DNA of 64,000 nucleotides, taken from the NCBI GenBank assembly GCA_031316255.1, contig JALDQW010000001.1, positions 1,054,001 through 1,118,000 of the forward strand, written 5' to 3'. The stretch is from Nitrosomonas sp. (GTDB lineage: Bacteria > Pseudomonadota > Gammaproteobacteria > Burkholderiales > Nitrosomonadaceae). The notes beneath the pieces are model-generated. The model saw only the letters and a program-made list of their open reading frames with translations. It was not told the DNA's origin and did not search any database. Position 1 is the stretch's first letter; each line of letters opens with the position of its first letter. Positions 55,328 to 64,000 of this stretch are shown here, in pieces. The position numbers and the translations under genes were made by a program.

Positions 55328-56606
55328 TCGATCATTCTTTGTTTCTTTTAAACAATTTAAGATTGCGACGATCATTCTTCTATTCAGTTTGTGGGCTTAC
55401 AGTTTATCCGCATTGGCTCAAGAAGAAAAAAACAATGATTCCTTGAATGGAAATTTAACGTCATCAAGCCAATCTGTAATGAGAAACATGTTGGATAATC
55501 TTCAGATACAAGGATTTGCAAGTCAGGCGTTTATAGCGACATCAGCGAACGATGTGTTCGGAAATACTGATGAAGGCGGCAGCTTTGGTTTTACTGAAGT
55601 GGGGCTAAATGCCTTGTTCCGTCCCTTGCCAAGATTGCAGTTATCCGGTCAAATGCTTTCGCGCCGTGCCGGCAGGGATAACTCAGGCCAACCCCGTCTC
55701 GATTTTGCATTTCTGGACTATAGGTTATACTCGGAAGGCACCAACCAATTTGGTATTCGCTTTGGGCGTCTGAAAAATCCTTTTGGATTTTACAATGACA
55801 CCCGCGATGTCGCTTTCACGCGCCCAAGTATTTTGCTGCCACAATCAATTTATTTTGACAGAACCCGTAACCTGGGGCTTTCGTCAGATTCAATACAATT
55901 TTATGGCGAAACCTCTCTTGTTGACTGGGGCGATTTATCCTTTCAATTCGGCATAATCCGTCCGATTGTGGATGATCGTGATACTACAGCTTCGTTAATC
56001 AGGAATCAGGTTGGCGATCTATCCCCGGATGTTTCGCTGATCGGACGCGGTCTGTATGAAAGCGCCGACAAGCGTTTAAGGCTTGCTCTCAGCGGCATAT
56101 GGCTGAATGTAGACTACAAGCCTGGTATTGACGATCAATTAGGGCCGGGTTCAATCCAGTTCTCCCCTATCTATGTATCGGCGCAGTATAATACTGAACG
56201 CTGGAGCCTGACATCGGAATATGCAATTAGACACTTTCATTTCAGAAACTTCAACGACCCAAGATTCGACAGCCTGAATTTTTATGGAGAAAGTTTTTAT
56301 TTCCAGGGTGAATTTCGTTTAAATCACAAATGGGAAGCGTTAATTCGTTATGACGTTCTCTTTACAGACAAAAGTGATCGTGACGGAAGCAAATTTGCTG
56401 CGCTAAACAGAGGACCTGCACATACACGTTTCGCAAAAGATCTAACTGTTGGTTTACGTTGGAACATCACGCCCAGAATTATGGCACGGCTAGAATATCA
56501 CCGAATAAATGGAACAGGCTGGCTTTCACCATTAGACAATCCAGATTCAACGACTACATCAAAGAACTGGAATCTTTATGCGGCACAACTGTCTTTCCGT
56601 TTCTAG
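55290..56606 (+). CDS. Outer-membrane porin-like protein
   Basis: A 438-residue protein with a signal peptide (hydrophobic 24-43, ALAQEE) and a beta-barrel pattern of alternating hydrophobic strands from residue 70 on, ending in the classic C-terminal aromatic strand (LYAAQLSFRF). The conserved feature FGIRFGRLKNPFGFYNDTRDVAFTRPSI resembles porin-like proteins found next to PstS-like proteins and GGDEF/EAL sensors. The start overlaps the end of the preceding gene by 38 bases; later in-frame ATGs (55296, 55299, 55308) are possible. Confidence 0.85.
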   Translation: MSMMKSMYSRLNNRSFFVSFKQFKIATIILLFSLWAYSLSALAQEEKNNDSLNGNLTSSSQSVMRNMLDNLQIQGFASQAFIATSANDVFGNTDEGGSFGFTEVGLNALFRPLPRLQLSGQMLSRRAGRDNSGQPRLDFAFLDYRLYSEGTNQFGIRFGRLKNPFGFYNDTRDVAFTRPSILLPQSIYFDRTRNLGLSSDSIQFYGETSLVDWGDLSFQFGIIRPIVDDRDTTASLIRNQVGDLSPDVSLIGRGLYESADKRLRLALSGIWLNVDYKPGIDDQLGPGSIQFSPIYVSAQYNTERWSLTSEYAIRHFHFRNFNDPRFDSLNFYGESFYFQGEFRLNHKWEALIRYDVLFTDKSDRDGSKFAALNRGPAHTRFAKDLTVGLRWNITPRIMARLEYHRINGTGWLSPLDNPDSTTTSKNWNLYAAQLSFRF

Positions 56607-56621
56607 ATTTGAATAACTCCA

Positions 56622-59546
56622 ATGTCACAAGTTATCAAAAAAGAAACTTTTGCCGGGCAACCACCAGATACCCGAGACAGCACATTTCTTAGTTTTAAGT
56701 GGAAAATCACATCGTTTAGCAGCCTGATTCTATTAGCTGTTGTTTTATTGTTCTGTTTTGTGAGTTATTTAGGACTTGTTGCCAATTTTAATGACCAACG
56801 AAATCTCGAACACAATCGATTTGAAAGAGAAATTGAAAGCCTTATTGAACGGTTGTCACGTGGATTACGCCAACAAGCTGAAACAATTCCTTTTCTGGAT
56901 GGAATGGGTGAAGCTTTGCTATCAGATGATAATGAAAAAATCAGCAAAATTTTTGACCAACATTGGACATTGCTGCATTTTCACAATGGCGTTGAGTTTG
57001 TACGCTTTTATAATCCTTCGAATGAATTAACAGCTGACTGGGGCATTATTGAATCCAGTCCACATGACAATGAAATTATATTGGAATGGGTTAAACAAGT
57101 TAACAAAAACGAAATTCCGATCAATCCATTATTATGTAGAAGAAATTGCATCCAGCTTACAGTAGCGCCGCTATTAATCGAAGGTCGTACAGGCGGCATC
57201 GCGGTTATCGGCGTTTCCCTCGCAGATGCACTGCTGGCATTCAGACGCATATCAGGCGCTGAGATTGGTTTATTGTTATATGATTCCGGATCCAGTGCTA
57301 ATTCTTATTATATTGAACCATGGAAAACTTTCGTTGCAGCACTGACCAATAAAAATGAAAGTTATAAAATTTTAAACAAAGCCGCAAAAATTTATCCATC
57401 CATTGACAGTCTAAACGATGTTGTTCAGATCAGTTCGGAAAAAAATCACCACCAGATAAAACTCTATCCATTGAATTCTGAAAATTCAAATAGAGCGTAT
57501 CTGATTGTCATTTCCGATGTCACTTCAGCAGTTAACAATATCTATGACTCAATCTGGAAAATTGCATTAATTGGCCTTCTCGGACTTGCTATCTCAGAAT
57601 TTTTTTTATTTGGTATTTTTACCCGCTTGCTTTCCCGTCTAATGGATGTTTCCTATACCTTGCCGTTATTGGCAAGCGGGCAATTTGAAGATTTCCGTCA
57701 CTCACTTAGGCTAACAAAGAAAAAACAGTTGTACAGAGACGAAATCGATACGCTTTATGATGCAGCTGTGAAGCTCTCAGTTCAGCTGGAAGATCTGGAG
57801 CAAAAAGTTTCTTCTCGAACAAGACTGCTTATTGAACAAAAAGACGAATTGAGCAAAGAAAGAGATTTTGTCGCCAACTTACTTGACACTGCTCAGGTCA
57901 TCGTTTTGACACAAAACACAAGCGGTAAAATCATTTCAATGAATGCTTATGGAGAAATGCTCACCTATTACTCAGAGGCAGAACTAAAAAATACGCCATT
58001 TTTAAATATTCTTGTATCTGACTACGATTCACATGAATTGTCCATACAATTAGATGAAATCAATGGAGGACTAAGAGAACAATTGCGTCACGAGGCAATT
58101 ACCCATTGTAAGGACGGAACAACGCGTCATGTCGCCTGGCTACATTCGCGGCTGTCCTGGAACAGCATTGATGATCCCTCCATTTTATCAGTAGGTCTGG
58201 ATGTCACCGAATACAAGCGGGTTGAAGGACACCTGGCCTGGCTAGCCGATCATGATCCATTAACAAATCTTTTTAATCGACGCCGTTTCAGTGAAGAACT
58301 TGAACAGGCAATTAGCCGGTCCGACCGATATCATCATCCAGGTGCATTACTCTTTTTTGATCTGGATCGTTTCAAATACATTAATGATACCAGTGGACAC
58401 CAGGCGGGTGACGCACTACTCAGAATGGTTGCCGGAATGTTATTGCGTACTATTCGCTCTGATGACATATCAGGTCGCTTAGGTGGGGATGAATTTGCTG
58501 TTATTCTACCTGAAATAAATACTGAAGGCGCCATCGAAGTTGCAAAAAAAGTTCTTACTCATCTGAGTGAAACTCAACTAACAATTAATGGCCGTACACA
58601 TAAAGTTTCAGCGAGTATCGGTATAGCACTTTTTCCAGAACATGGAGAAAACGTCCATGATTTGTTGGCAGCAGCAGATTTATCCATGTATCAGGCAAAA
58701 GATACTGGACGTAACGCCTGGTATTTATTTTCTAAGGAAGATAGAAGTAGAGAACGTGTACAAACACTAGTCTACTGGAAAGAGAAAATCGAATACGCAC
58801 TTTTGCATGACAGCTTTATGCTTTACTTGCAACCCATCATGAACATTCAAACTCAAGAAATAAAGCACTACGAAGTTTTACTGCGTATGCATGATTTTGA
58901 TGGTTCAATTTTGTCGCCCGCCGGATTTATTTCTGCAGCTGAACATACCGGACTAATACATGCAATTGATCATTTAGTTTTACACAAAGCAATTACCCAG
59001 TCCGCAAAAATTAACCAGAATGGAAAAAACGCCATCAGTTTCTCCATTAATTTATCCGCTCATGCATTTAATGATCCCGAACTATTACCAATCATAAAAC
59101 AGGAACTGGTTAGTCAAAATGTTGATCCTAAAACACTTATGTTTGAAATTACCGAAACTGCAGCACTAGAAAACCTGCCAGGAGCGCGCGCGCTTATGAG
59201 AGAAATCAAAGAATTAGGTTGTGGCTTTGTACTAGATGACTTCGGCGTAGGTTTTTCTTCGTTTTACTATCTAAGGGAGTTACCGGTTGATGCGGTCAAA
59301 ATTGATGGCTCATTCATACGTAATTTAGCTGATAATGAAGATGACCAAATTCTAGTCAGCGCATTATGTAGTGTAGCAAGTGGTTTTGGCAAAAAGATAA
59401 CCGCAGAATTTGTTGAAAACGATCAAATTTTTAAACTACTTCGAAGAATGAAAATTGATTATGCCCAAGGCTATTACATTGGCAAACCCGCACCCTATAA
59501 CACGTATTTTCCACATTCTGAAACTCGTTCGATAATTGAATCGTAA
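56622..59546 (+). CDS. Membrane GGDEF/EAL sensor protein with PAS domain
   Basis: A 974-residue c-di-GMP signalling protein. Membrane helix at about 28-50, a periplasmic sensor domain to about 315, a second helix (317-340), a coiled-coil region with LEDLEQKVSSRTRLL, a PAS domain (about 410-540), a GGDEF domain (RLGGDEF intact, about residues 540-700) and an EAL domain (about 720-965). The EAL motif itself reads EVL (YEVLLRM), while NLSAHAF, ET, DDFG, KIDG and EFVE needed for catalysis are present, so both activities may be intact. It lies 15 bp after the porin gene and likely senses a ligand bound by the PstS-like protein or passed by the porin. Confidence 0.92.
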   Translation: MSQVIKKETFAGQPPDTRDSTFLSFKWKITSFSSLILLAVVLLFCFVSYLGLVANFNDQRNLEHNRFEREIESLIERLSRGLRQQAETIPFLDGMGEALLSDDNEKISKIFDQHWTLLHFHNGVEFVRFYNPSNELTADWGIIESSPHDNEIILEWVKQVNKNEIPINPLLCRRNCIQLTVAPLLIEGRTGGIAVIGVSLADALLAFRRISGAEIGLLLYDSGSSANSYYIEPWKTFVAALTNKNESYKILNKAAKIYPSIDSLNDVVQISSEKNHHQIKLYPLNSENSNRAYLIVISDVTSAVNNIYDSIWKIALIGLLGLAISEFFLFGIFTRLLSRLMDVSYTLPLLASGQFEDFRHSLRLTKKKQLYRDEIDTLYDAAVKLSVQLEDLEQKVSSRTRLLIEQKDELSKERDFVANLLDTAQVIVLTQNTSGKIISMNAYGEMLTYYSEAELKNTPFLNILVSDYDSHELSIQLDEINGGLREQLRHEAITHCKDGTTRHVAWLHSRLSWNSIDDPSILSVGLDVTEYKRVEGHLAWLADHDPLTNLFNRRRFSEELEQAISRSDRYHHPGALLFFDLDRFKYINDTSGHQAGDALLRMVAGMLLRTIRSDDISGRLGGDEFAVILPEINTEGAIEVAKKVLTHLSETQLTINGRTHKVSASIGIALFPEHGENVHDLLAAADLSMYQAKDTGRNAWYLFSKEDRSRERVQTLVYWKEKIEYALLHDSFMLYLQPIMNIQTQEIKHYEVLLRMHDFDGSILSPAGFISAAEHTGLIHAIDHLVLHKAITQSAKINQNGKNAISFSINLSAHAFNDPELLPIIKQELVSQNVDPKTLMFEITETAALENLPGARALMREIKELGCGFVLDDFGVGFSSFYYLRELPVDAVKIDGSFIRNLADNEDDQILVSALCSVASGFGKKITAEFVENDQIFKLLRRMKIDYAQGYYIGKPAPYNTYFPHSETRSIIES

Positions 59547-59564
59547 TAGCGTACGGGTTTACTT

Positions 59565-61595
59565 TTATCTAATATACTCACCTGCCTTGGCAGGGTTCAA
59601 ATTTTCCTTATTTAATAAATCTATCTGTTTTGCAAGCAGATCGATATTGCTCCAACCAGATTTATCCGCCGATGGAATCCATCGTGCACGTAAATAGCCA
59701 TCTCGATCAATCAAAAACTCCATATGATCAGGTGTTGAACCACGTCCTAATAAATCGGCGTGACTCATTGTTCGGCGGTATAAAGAATAGCTTTCCGCAA
59801 TCTCTGACGCGCCTTGCGTCACCAGTGTAAAAGGCAATCCCGCTTCTATTTCGGCATGCGCCTCAGATTTCAGTTCTTGAGTCGGAATTGCCAAAACTGC
59901 TATATTTCGTTCATTGAGTTTTGCGAAACTTTGTTTGAGCTGATCGATTCGTGCTTCAGATTGCGGCCAAGAAAAAATGATTAATAGCACAGGGCTTTTA
60001 TCACGAAATTCTTGTAGAACACCACTCGAACCGTCAAGTCCACCGTAAGAAAAAACCGGTGGAACAACATTCTTTCTGTTGGGTATAATTTCTGGCGATA
60101 AAATTCGTGACTGGTAACCGCGGGACAAGGCATAAACATAATTTACCAAGTCCCAACGTTCTTCTTCATCCAGTTTATCAGCGTAACCGGGCATATCGGT
60201 ATCTTTCATACCAAATGAAATCCAATGGTAAAAATCACCGGGAGTATGTTCAACAGTATGAGGTTCGGTCAGCATATCCGGCAACACTGTAGACAATGTT
60301 CTCGACTTGATACCATTTCCCATTCCTTGATATCCATGGCAATCTACGCAATGTTCAGAATAAAGTGCTGAACCATATGAAATAGACATTGCATCAAAGG
60401 GAATGGGAGGTTTCCGATAAGTCTCAGGATATGCTTCAATTGTTAAGGGTGGCAATGCTACAGCCAATCCACTAAGAAACAGCACTCCTGGAATTGTCAC
60501 AAGCTTTTTCATGCCCCACTGTGCTGTTCGGCCAAAATACAAAACGCCCAAGGCTACACCAATTATCGCCAATCCACCCCATACTAATGTAGCCACATTT
60601 TCACCGCCCCATGTTGCAATAATCGAGAAACGAAAAGTGAATGGCCATTCCTCGATTACAGCATGTTTTGCAGGTGTCGTATTATTAGCAAGAATCGTGG
60701 CAATTAATACTAGAATCATGGCTAAAATAAACTCAATTCTTACCCATTTTCGCATCCCAGATGCACTATCCTTGGTTTCCTGGCTACTATTACTACTGGA
60801 AAACAATGGCAACCAATATGACCGTATCTGCGTAGCAATTATCAAGATAAGACACAGTAATAGTAATTTCGCATTCAACAACAAGCCATACGGTGTTGCC
60901 ACCAGCGCAGCATATTTATCATCAAAAATACGATCTCCTACAATAAGCCCAGTGACCACAATAAGTAGCATTATGGGCAATGCCATCGCAGAAAATCGCT
61001 TTAATATTTGAATGTCAACAAGACTTGATTTCCTGCTTTTCACTTGTTGAACGTACTCATACTTCAATAATAATAAAGCAGGTAAACCGCCCAACCAGAT
61101 GCCCGCAAATATGATATGCAACGCATAAGGCATAGCATTCGAAATAGACAAACCTTCTGCAACAGAATGACTGACCATCGCGTCCGCAACCAAAGGAAAT
61201 ACTGCCATCACAGCACAAAACATATAACGCCAGCGCGTTCTATTGCTTTTACGAAGATAAATAACTGACGCCATTAATAACATGGCAGCAATCATATGAC
61301 CGATCCATATTTGTCCGGTGCGCGTATCACTGACAAAATTTAACCATACCCCTGGTTGTGATAATTTGTCTATACCGCCTGTAACATGTGCTATTGTAGT
61401 TGCGAGGATAATGACAAGGCCAATAACAATACTGATCGCCAATTTTGGAAATAATCTTTCTAGTTTTTCAACCCACTGTGCAGAATATGGATTGTTGCCA
61501 ATATTTGCAATAACCAAAAATACACAACTGCCCAATACAATCAAATTTGCTGCAAGCTGGAACCAGCGTGCAGCTATTGCAATGACTTCTAGCAT
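59565..61595 (-). CDS. copD: CopD - cytochrome c - thioredoxin-fold fusion protein
   Basis: A 676-residue membrane protein. Residues 1-375 are a CopD-type copper-transport domain with about nine helices. A c-type haem site CVDCH lies near residue 413 (GYQGMGNG follows, with a Met ligand in GMKDTDMPGYADKL). The last 165 residues (FSYGGLDGSSGVLQEFRDKSPVLLIIFSWPQSEARIDQLKQ) have a peroxiredoxin/Sco-like thioredoxin fold, but the CxxC site is replaced by WPQSE. CopD proteins move copper across the inner membrane; the fused haem and redoxin domains suggest a redox step in copper delivery to ammonia monooxygenase. It follows copC by five bases. Confidence 0.9.
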   Translation of the reverse strand: MLEVIAIAARWFQLAANLIVLGSCVFLVIANIGNNPYSAQWVEKLERLFPKLAISIVIGLVIILATTIAHVTGGIDKLSQPGVWLNFVSDTRTGQIWIGHMIAAMLLMASVIYLRKSNRTRWRYMFCAVMAVFPLVADAMVSHSVAEGLSISNAMPYALHIIFAGIWLGGLPALLLLKYEYVQQVKSRKSSLVDIQILKRFSAMALPIMLLIVVTGLIVGDRIFDDKYAALVATPYGLLLNAKLLLLCLILIIATQIRSYWLPLFSSSNSSQETKDSASGMRKWVRIEFILAMILVLIATILANNTTPAKHAVIEEWPFTFRFSIIATWGGENVATLVWGGLAIIGVALGVLYFGRTAQWGMKKLVTIPGVLFLSGLAVALPPLTIEAYPETYRKPPIPFDAMSISYGSALYSEHCVDCHGYQGMGNGIKSRTLSTVLPDMLTEPHTVEHTPGDFYHWISFGMKDTDMPGYADKLDEEERWDLVNYVYALSRGYQSRILSPEIIPNRKNVVPPVFSYGGLDGSSGVLQEFRDKSPVLLIIFSWPQSEARIDQLKQSFAKLNERNIAVLAIPTQELKSEAHAEIEAGLPFTLVTQGASEIAESYSLYRRTMSHADLLGRGSTPDHMEFLIDRDGYLRARWIPSADKSGWSNIDLLAKQIDLLNKENLNPAKAGEYIR

Positions 61596-61600
61596 TTATT

Positions 61601-62017
61601 TTAATTATTTTTTATTCTAAAACTGTAGTCTGATTCTACGACATGTCCATCTACAGACAAAACACGAAATTGTACTTTATAACTGCCTGGCTCCAATTCC
61701 GGCATAGCGAGTATGACCGATTTTGGATCTTCCTCTACAGCTTTGGGCTCATCCACCGATACGGTTTTACCATTTGAATCCAGAACCGCTACAGATGCAT
61801 ATGCGGTTTCAATCTCTTCATTGAACCAAAGTTGTATTTGTGCTGGAGATTTAGATAGTGAGGCTCTTCTCGGCGGATCAGATTTAACTAGAGATGCATG
61901 TGCCCAAACAGTATTGGCTTGCATCAACGCTACCAATAGGAAGATATATATTATTAATTTAACTGAATTTCTTATAGTTATACCATTGCATTGTTCACTT
62001 AGCATTTTGTTTACCAT
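61601..62017 (-). CDS. copC: CopC family copper-binding periplasmic protein
   Basis: A 138-residue exported protein with a hydrophobic signal (residues 20-39). The mature part starts at HASLVKSDPPRRASL, where the first histidine can be a Cu(II) ligand, and ends in LSVDGHVVESDYSFRIK, with Asp and His that complete a typical type-2 site. In ammonia oxidisers copC-copD follow the amo genes and are thought to bring copper to the enzyme. The frame is also open to a start slightly upstream of the signal; ATG 62017 is the first in frame. Confidence 0.94.
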   Translation of the reverse strand: MVNKMLSEQCNGITIRNSVKLIIYIFLLVALMQANTVWAHASLVKSDPPRRASLSKSPAQIQLWFNEEIETAYASVAVLDSNGKTVSVDEPKAVEEDPKSVILAMPELEPGSYKVQFRVLSVDGHVVESDYSFRIKNN

Positions 62018-62279
62018 TTTATCTGCACCGTTGACGAAAGCTTGATTAAAAACTGTTTTGAGTTTATAGAATAAATCGAGTTCCTACATTTATATTTTGG
62101 AAGTAATTTGTTTATACTCCATAAACATTTAATTTCTGCAATTACATTATTATTTATCCATATAAACAATGCTATAGCGTGATATTAAACAAAATTTAAA
62201 GAATAAATGTCGTACAGAAATATTTGTATTTTATTATTTTAAGCTCTGCAATCTAGAATTTTTTATATAAAGAAGAAGC

Positions 62280-62954
62280 TCACGCCGTCCTTTTTTTTCT
62301 TCGGGTAGCCATCCAGTTTTTGAAACGCTTGGATTTGAATAATTTGTAGCCAATTAAAGTCAGCAACACCAATCCAACAACAGGGCCTATCGAAGCCCTG
62401 AATACTTCTGCATAATTGACCATCTCAACGCGCAAATGATAGAGATACTTCAGCGGTTGCACGCCATCGACAGTTATGACCAATAGATGCCTCCCCTGCT
62501 CCAATACCTGATGCGTGTTAATTACACCATCGGCATATACGGATGCCCTTATATTTGCCAGTACTTCACCGTCTTCTTCTCTGCTACCTCGCACCAGTTT
62601 CACCCCTATCGGCATTTCACGCAATATCGGGTCAACCAGATCCACGACAAGCACCGTATTGCCCGTCGCAGGTATGTCCGTACAATAATGCCCAGCTTCG
62701 TCAACCTGCGGTTGATAAACACTTAAATGTATCATGTTCTCACCTATACGGCGCATGCAACTGTCATCTTCCAGTTCTTCTGCTCCATGCCCAAATACCG
62801 CGCCTGTATACAATGCCGCAACTAATACCGTAACTGCTGCGCCCATTTTCATGGTTCGCTTTAACACATCCATTACCTCCTGATCAGAGTACTTCGCCCG
62901 CTTCTTCTCGCCTGCCGCACTCCGCTTATCTTTCATTTCTCTCTTTCCCTGCAT
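62280..62954 (-). CDS. AmoD/AmoE family protein (ammonia monooxygenase operon accessory)
   Basis: A 224-residue membrane-anchored periplasmic protein. The polar N-terminus is followed by a helix (36-53, MGAAVTVLVAALYTGAVFG), then a beta-rich domain with a cysteine pair (C66 area DSCMRRIGENMIHLSVYQPQ and HYCTDIPATG), VQPLKYLYHLRVEMVNY, and a C-terminal helix (PVVGLVLLTLIGYKLF) with a basic tail. This is the pattern of AmoD/AmoE/PmoD proteins that accompany amoCAB. Betaproteobacterial ammonia oxidisers often have both amoE and amoD in this place; only one is seen, so I leave the symbol open. ATG 62936 is an equally possible start. A terminator separates it from amoB. Confidence 0.85.
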   Translation of the reverse strand: MQGKREMKDKRSAAGEKKRAKYSDQEVMDVLKRTMKMGAAVTVLVAALYTGAVFGHGAEELEDDSCMRRIGENMIHLSVYQPQVDEAGHYCTDIPATGNTVLVVDLVDPILREMPIGVKLVRGSREEDGEVLANIRASVYADGVINTHQVLEQGRHLLVITVDGVQPLKYLYHLRVEMVNYAEVFRASIGPVVGLVLLTLIGYKLFKSKRFKNWMATRRKKRTA

Positions 62955-62999
62955 TGTTAATGCGGTGCCCTGAGTCTTCTTGTGCTCTTCTTCTTAATA

Positions 63000-63043
63000 A
63001 AAAAGCCGGTACACCGGCTGTCTTGCGACAGTGGTGTACCGGC
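63000..63043 (-). terminator. Rho-independent terminator after amoB
   Basis: The arms GCCGGTACACC (63005-63015) and GGTGTACCGGC (63033-63043) pair perfectly; on the minus strand they are followed by TTTTTTATT. It lies 20 bp after the amoB stop, so amoCAB messages can end here, and the downstream accessory and cop genes would be read by partial readthrough or from a separate promoter. Confidence 0.93.
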
Positions 63044-63062
63044 GTTGTTGCTTGTCTACTTT

Positions 63063-64000
63063 TTAGAGTCTCGTAAAGACCGGGATTACCGCTCCAGCAA
63101 TACTGTTGATGTAACGGTTGCCTTCTTCATCCCATGTCATCAACAATCCACCAAAACGACTTTCCGGATCACCCAACAAAGCCATCAAACGCTGCACTTC
63201 CCACAATGCGTCTTTAGCTTCCAGTTTGACTTCACGGGTCTCGCCTGGCTCAATCGCTGCGTCATTATCCAATGTCAAGCCTGTTGCAACCAGCTCTCTC
63301 GGATAATCAGGATCAAGATGCTCACGGCCCAGCGCGTTTACAAAACGTACACCCGCTGTCGTGAACTCACCAATGTTGATCGCTGTATCACCATTGTTGG
63401 TAACGTCCATGGTAATACGTAATGCACGCCCTGGTACGTCATAGTTAGCATGCGTTATTCTGATCGCTACCGGGTTTGGCTCAATCGGCAGTGGATCTAT
63501 CTTGGACTCACCAGCCTGAATCGGAATCGTATATGGATAGGTGCTTTCCGTATAACGATAACCACCCCATACCAACGTACAGGTCAGTATCGCTACCGCC
63601 CACGCTACCTTACGATCCATTGGATCCAACAACAGGTCATCACCATACGCCAATAATACACGGCTACGTGGCAAAAACATCGGACGTGCTACATAATAGC
63701 CAATCCAGAATATGCCCAGACCCGTCCATACAAGATGCCAGAATATACCATTGGCAAAGTTGAAGGTCTCTGTATCAATAGTATCGCCTGTCAGTGTCTT
63801 GATAGGGTTGGTAAAGTCATCCCAGTTGCCTGTGATGTTCATCCACGATGCAGGCCCTGCAATCGGTCCTGCGTCTTTTACGTTAACCATCGCGTGCATA
63901 TGATGACGGCCAGGTATACGCGCTTTCAGCTTGACTTCAAATTCATAGTCACGACCAATAACCAACGGCCCTGATATGAACATCGGTTCGCCATTCAGCT
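63063..64000 (-). CDS. amoB: Ammonia monooxygenase subunit B (3' part)
   Basis: The C-terminal 312 residues of AmoB/PmoB; the 5' part lies beyond the right edge of the window, where the frame is still open. The visible part includes [46 protein letters not shown], the two membrane helices ([27 protein letters not shown] and [19 protein letters not shown]) and the C-terminal cupredoxin domain ([23 protein letters not shown]). AmoB carries the periplasmic copper site region of the ammonia monooxygenase that oxidises ammonia to hydroxylamine. Downstream genes are amoD/E, copC and copD. Confidence 0.97.
   Translation of the reverse strand, partial: LNGEPMFISGPLVIGRDYEFEVKLKARIPGRHHMHAMVNVKDAGPIAGPASWMNITGNWDDFTNPIKTLTGDTIDTETFNFANGIFWHLVWTGLGIFWIGYYVARPMFLPRSRVLLAYGDDLLLDPMDRKVAWAVAILTCTLVWGGYRYTESTYPYTIPIQAGESKIDPLPIEPNPVAIRITHANYDVPGRALRITMDVTNNGDTAINIGEFTTAGVRFVNALGREHLDPDYPRELVATGLTLDNDAAIEPGETREVKLEAKDALWEVQRLMALLGDPESRFGGLLMTWDEEGNRYINSIAGAVIPVFTRL

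Overview
The window looks like part of the chromosome of a betaproteobacterial ammonia oxidiser, close to Nitrosomonas. The best evidence is the 3' end of the ammonia monooxygenase operon at the right edge: amoB (cut by the window end), one AmoD/AmoE-family gene, then copC and a copD fusion. The AT-leaning composition, the housekeeping gene order and a PEP-CTERM/exosortase-type polysaccharide locus agree with this. The assignment rests on recognising protein families, not on any search.

Layout. 1-1.1 kb: the start of a secreted protein and an orphan protein whose N-terminus resembles leaders of contractile-injection-system (eCIS) cargo. 1.2-12 kb: a VOC protein, a ceramidase-like membrane protein, radA, rfbC/rfbA, an ABC exporter with an eroded ATPase domain, a FlaA1-type epimerase/dehydratase, a WecA-type transferase and a serine/alanine-glyoxylate aminotransferase. 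12.2-16.2 kb: a MacAB-type efflux system and ExoD. 16.9-20.7 kb: two adjacent periplasmic multicopper-oxidase-like genes with complementary losses of copper ligands. 20.8-37.8 kb: mostly housekeeping (tyrS, M23 peptidase, anmK, erpA, bactofilin, argC, rpsI, rplM, glnS, BI-1, a ydbH/lipoprotein/ydbL operon, cysM, ComEA-like, a hydrolase). 38.5-44.4 kb: a D,D-carboxypeptidase with SPOR domain and an AttEFGH-like ABC transporter with a lipocalin-like partner. 44.7-54.8 kb: accessory genes of an XrtA/PEP-CTERM system (EpsB-type sugar transferase, PrsK, PrsR, acyl-CoA ligase, amidotransferase, acyltransferase) but no exosortase. 54.9-59.5 kb: a PstS-like protein, a porin and a GGDEF/EAL sensor. 59.6-64 kb: the amo/cop tail on the minus strand.

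The features most worth a second look are the paired multicopper oxidases, where one protein keeps only the domain-1 histidines and the other only the domain-2 and type-1 ligands; the XrtA-linked asparagine-synthetase homologue that has lost its glutaminase nucleophile in a cell that lives on ammonia; the ABC exporter without Walker A, signature or Walker B; a 156-bp MITE-like element between prsK and prsR; and the CopD-cytochrome c-thioredoxin-fold fusion next to amo. Two small genes (56 and 59 aa) were found by reading the intergenic sequence. No rRNA, tRNA, CRISPR array or intact insertion sequence was seen.
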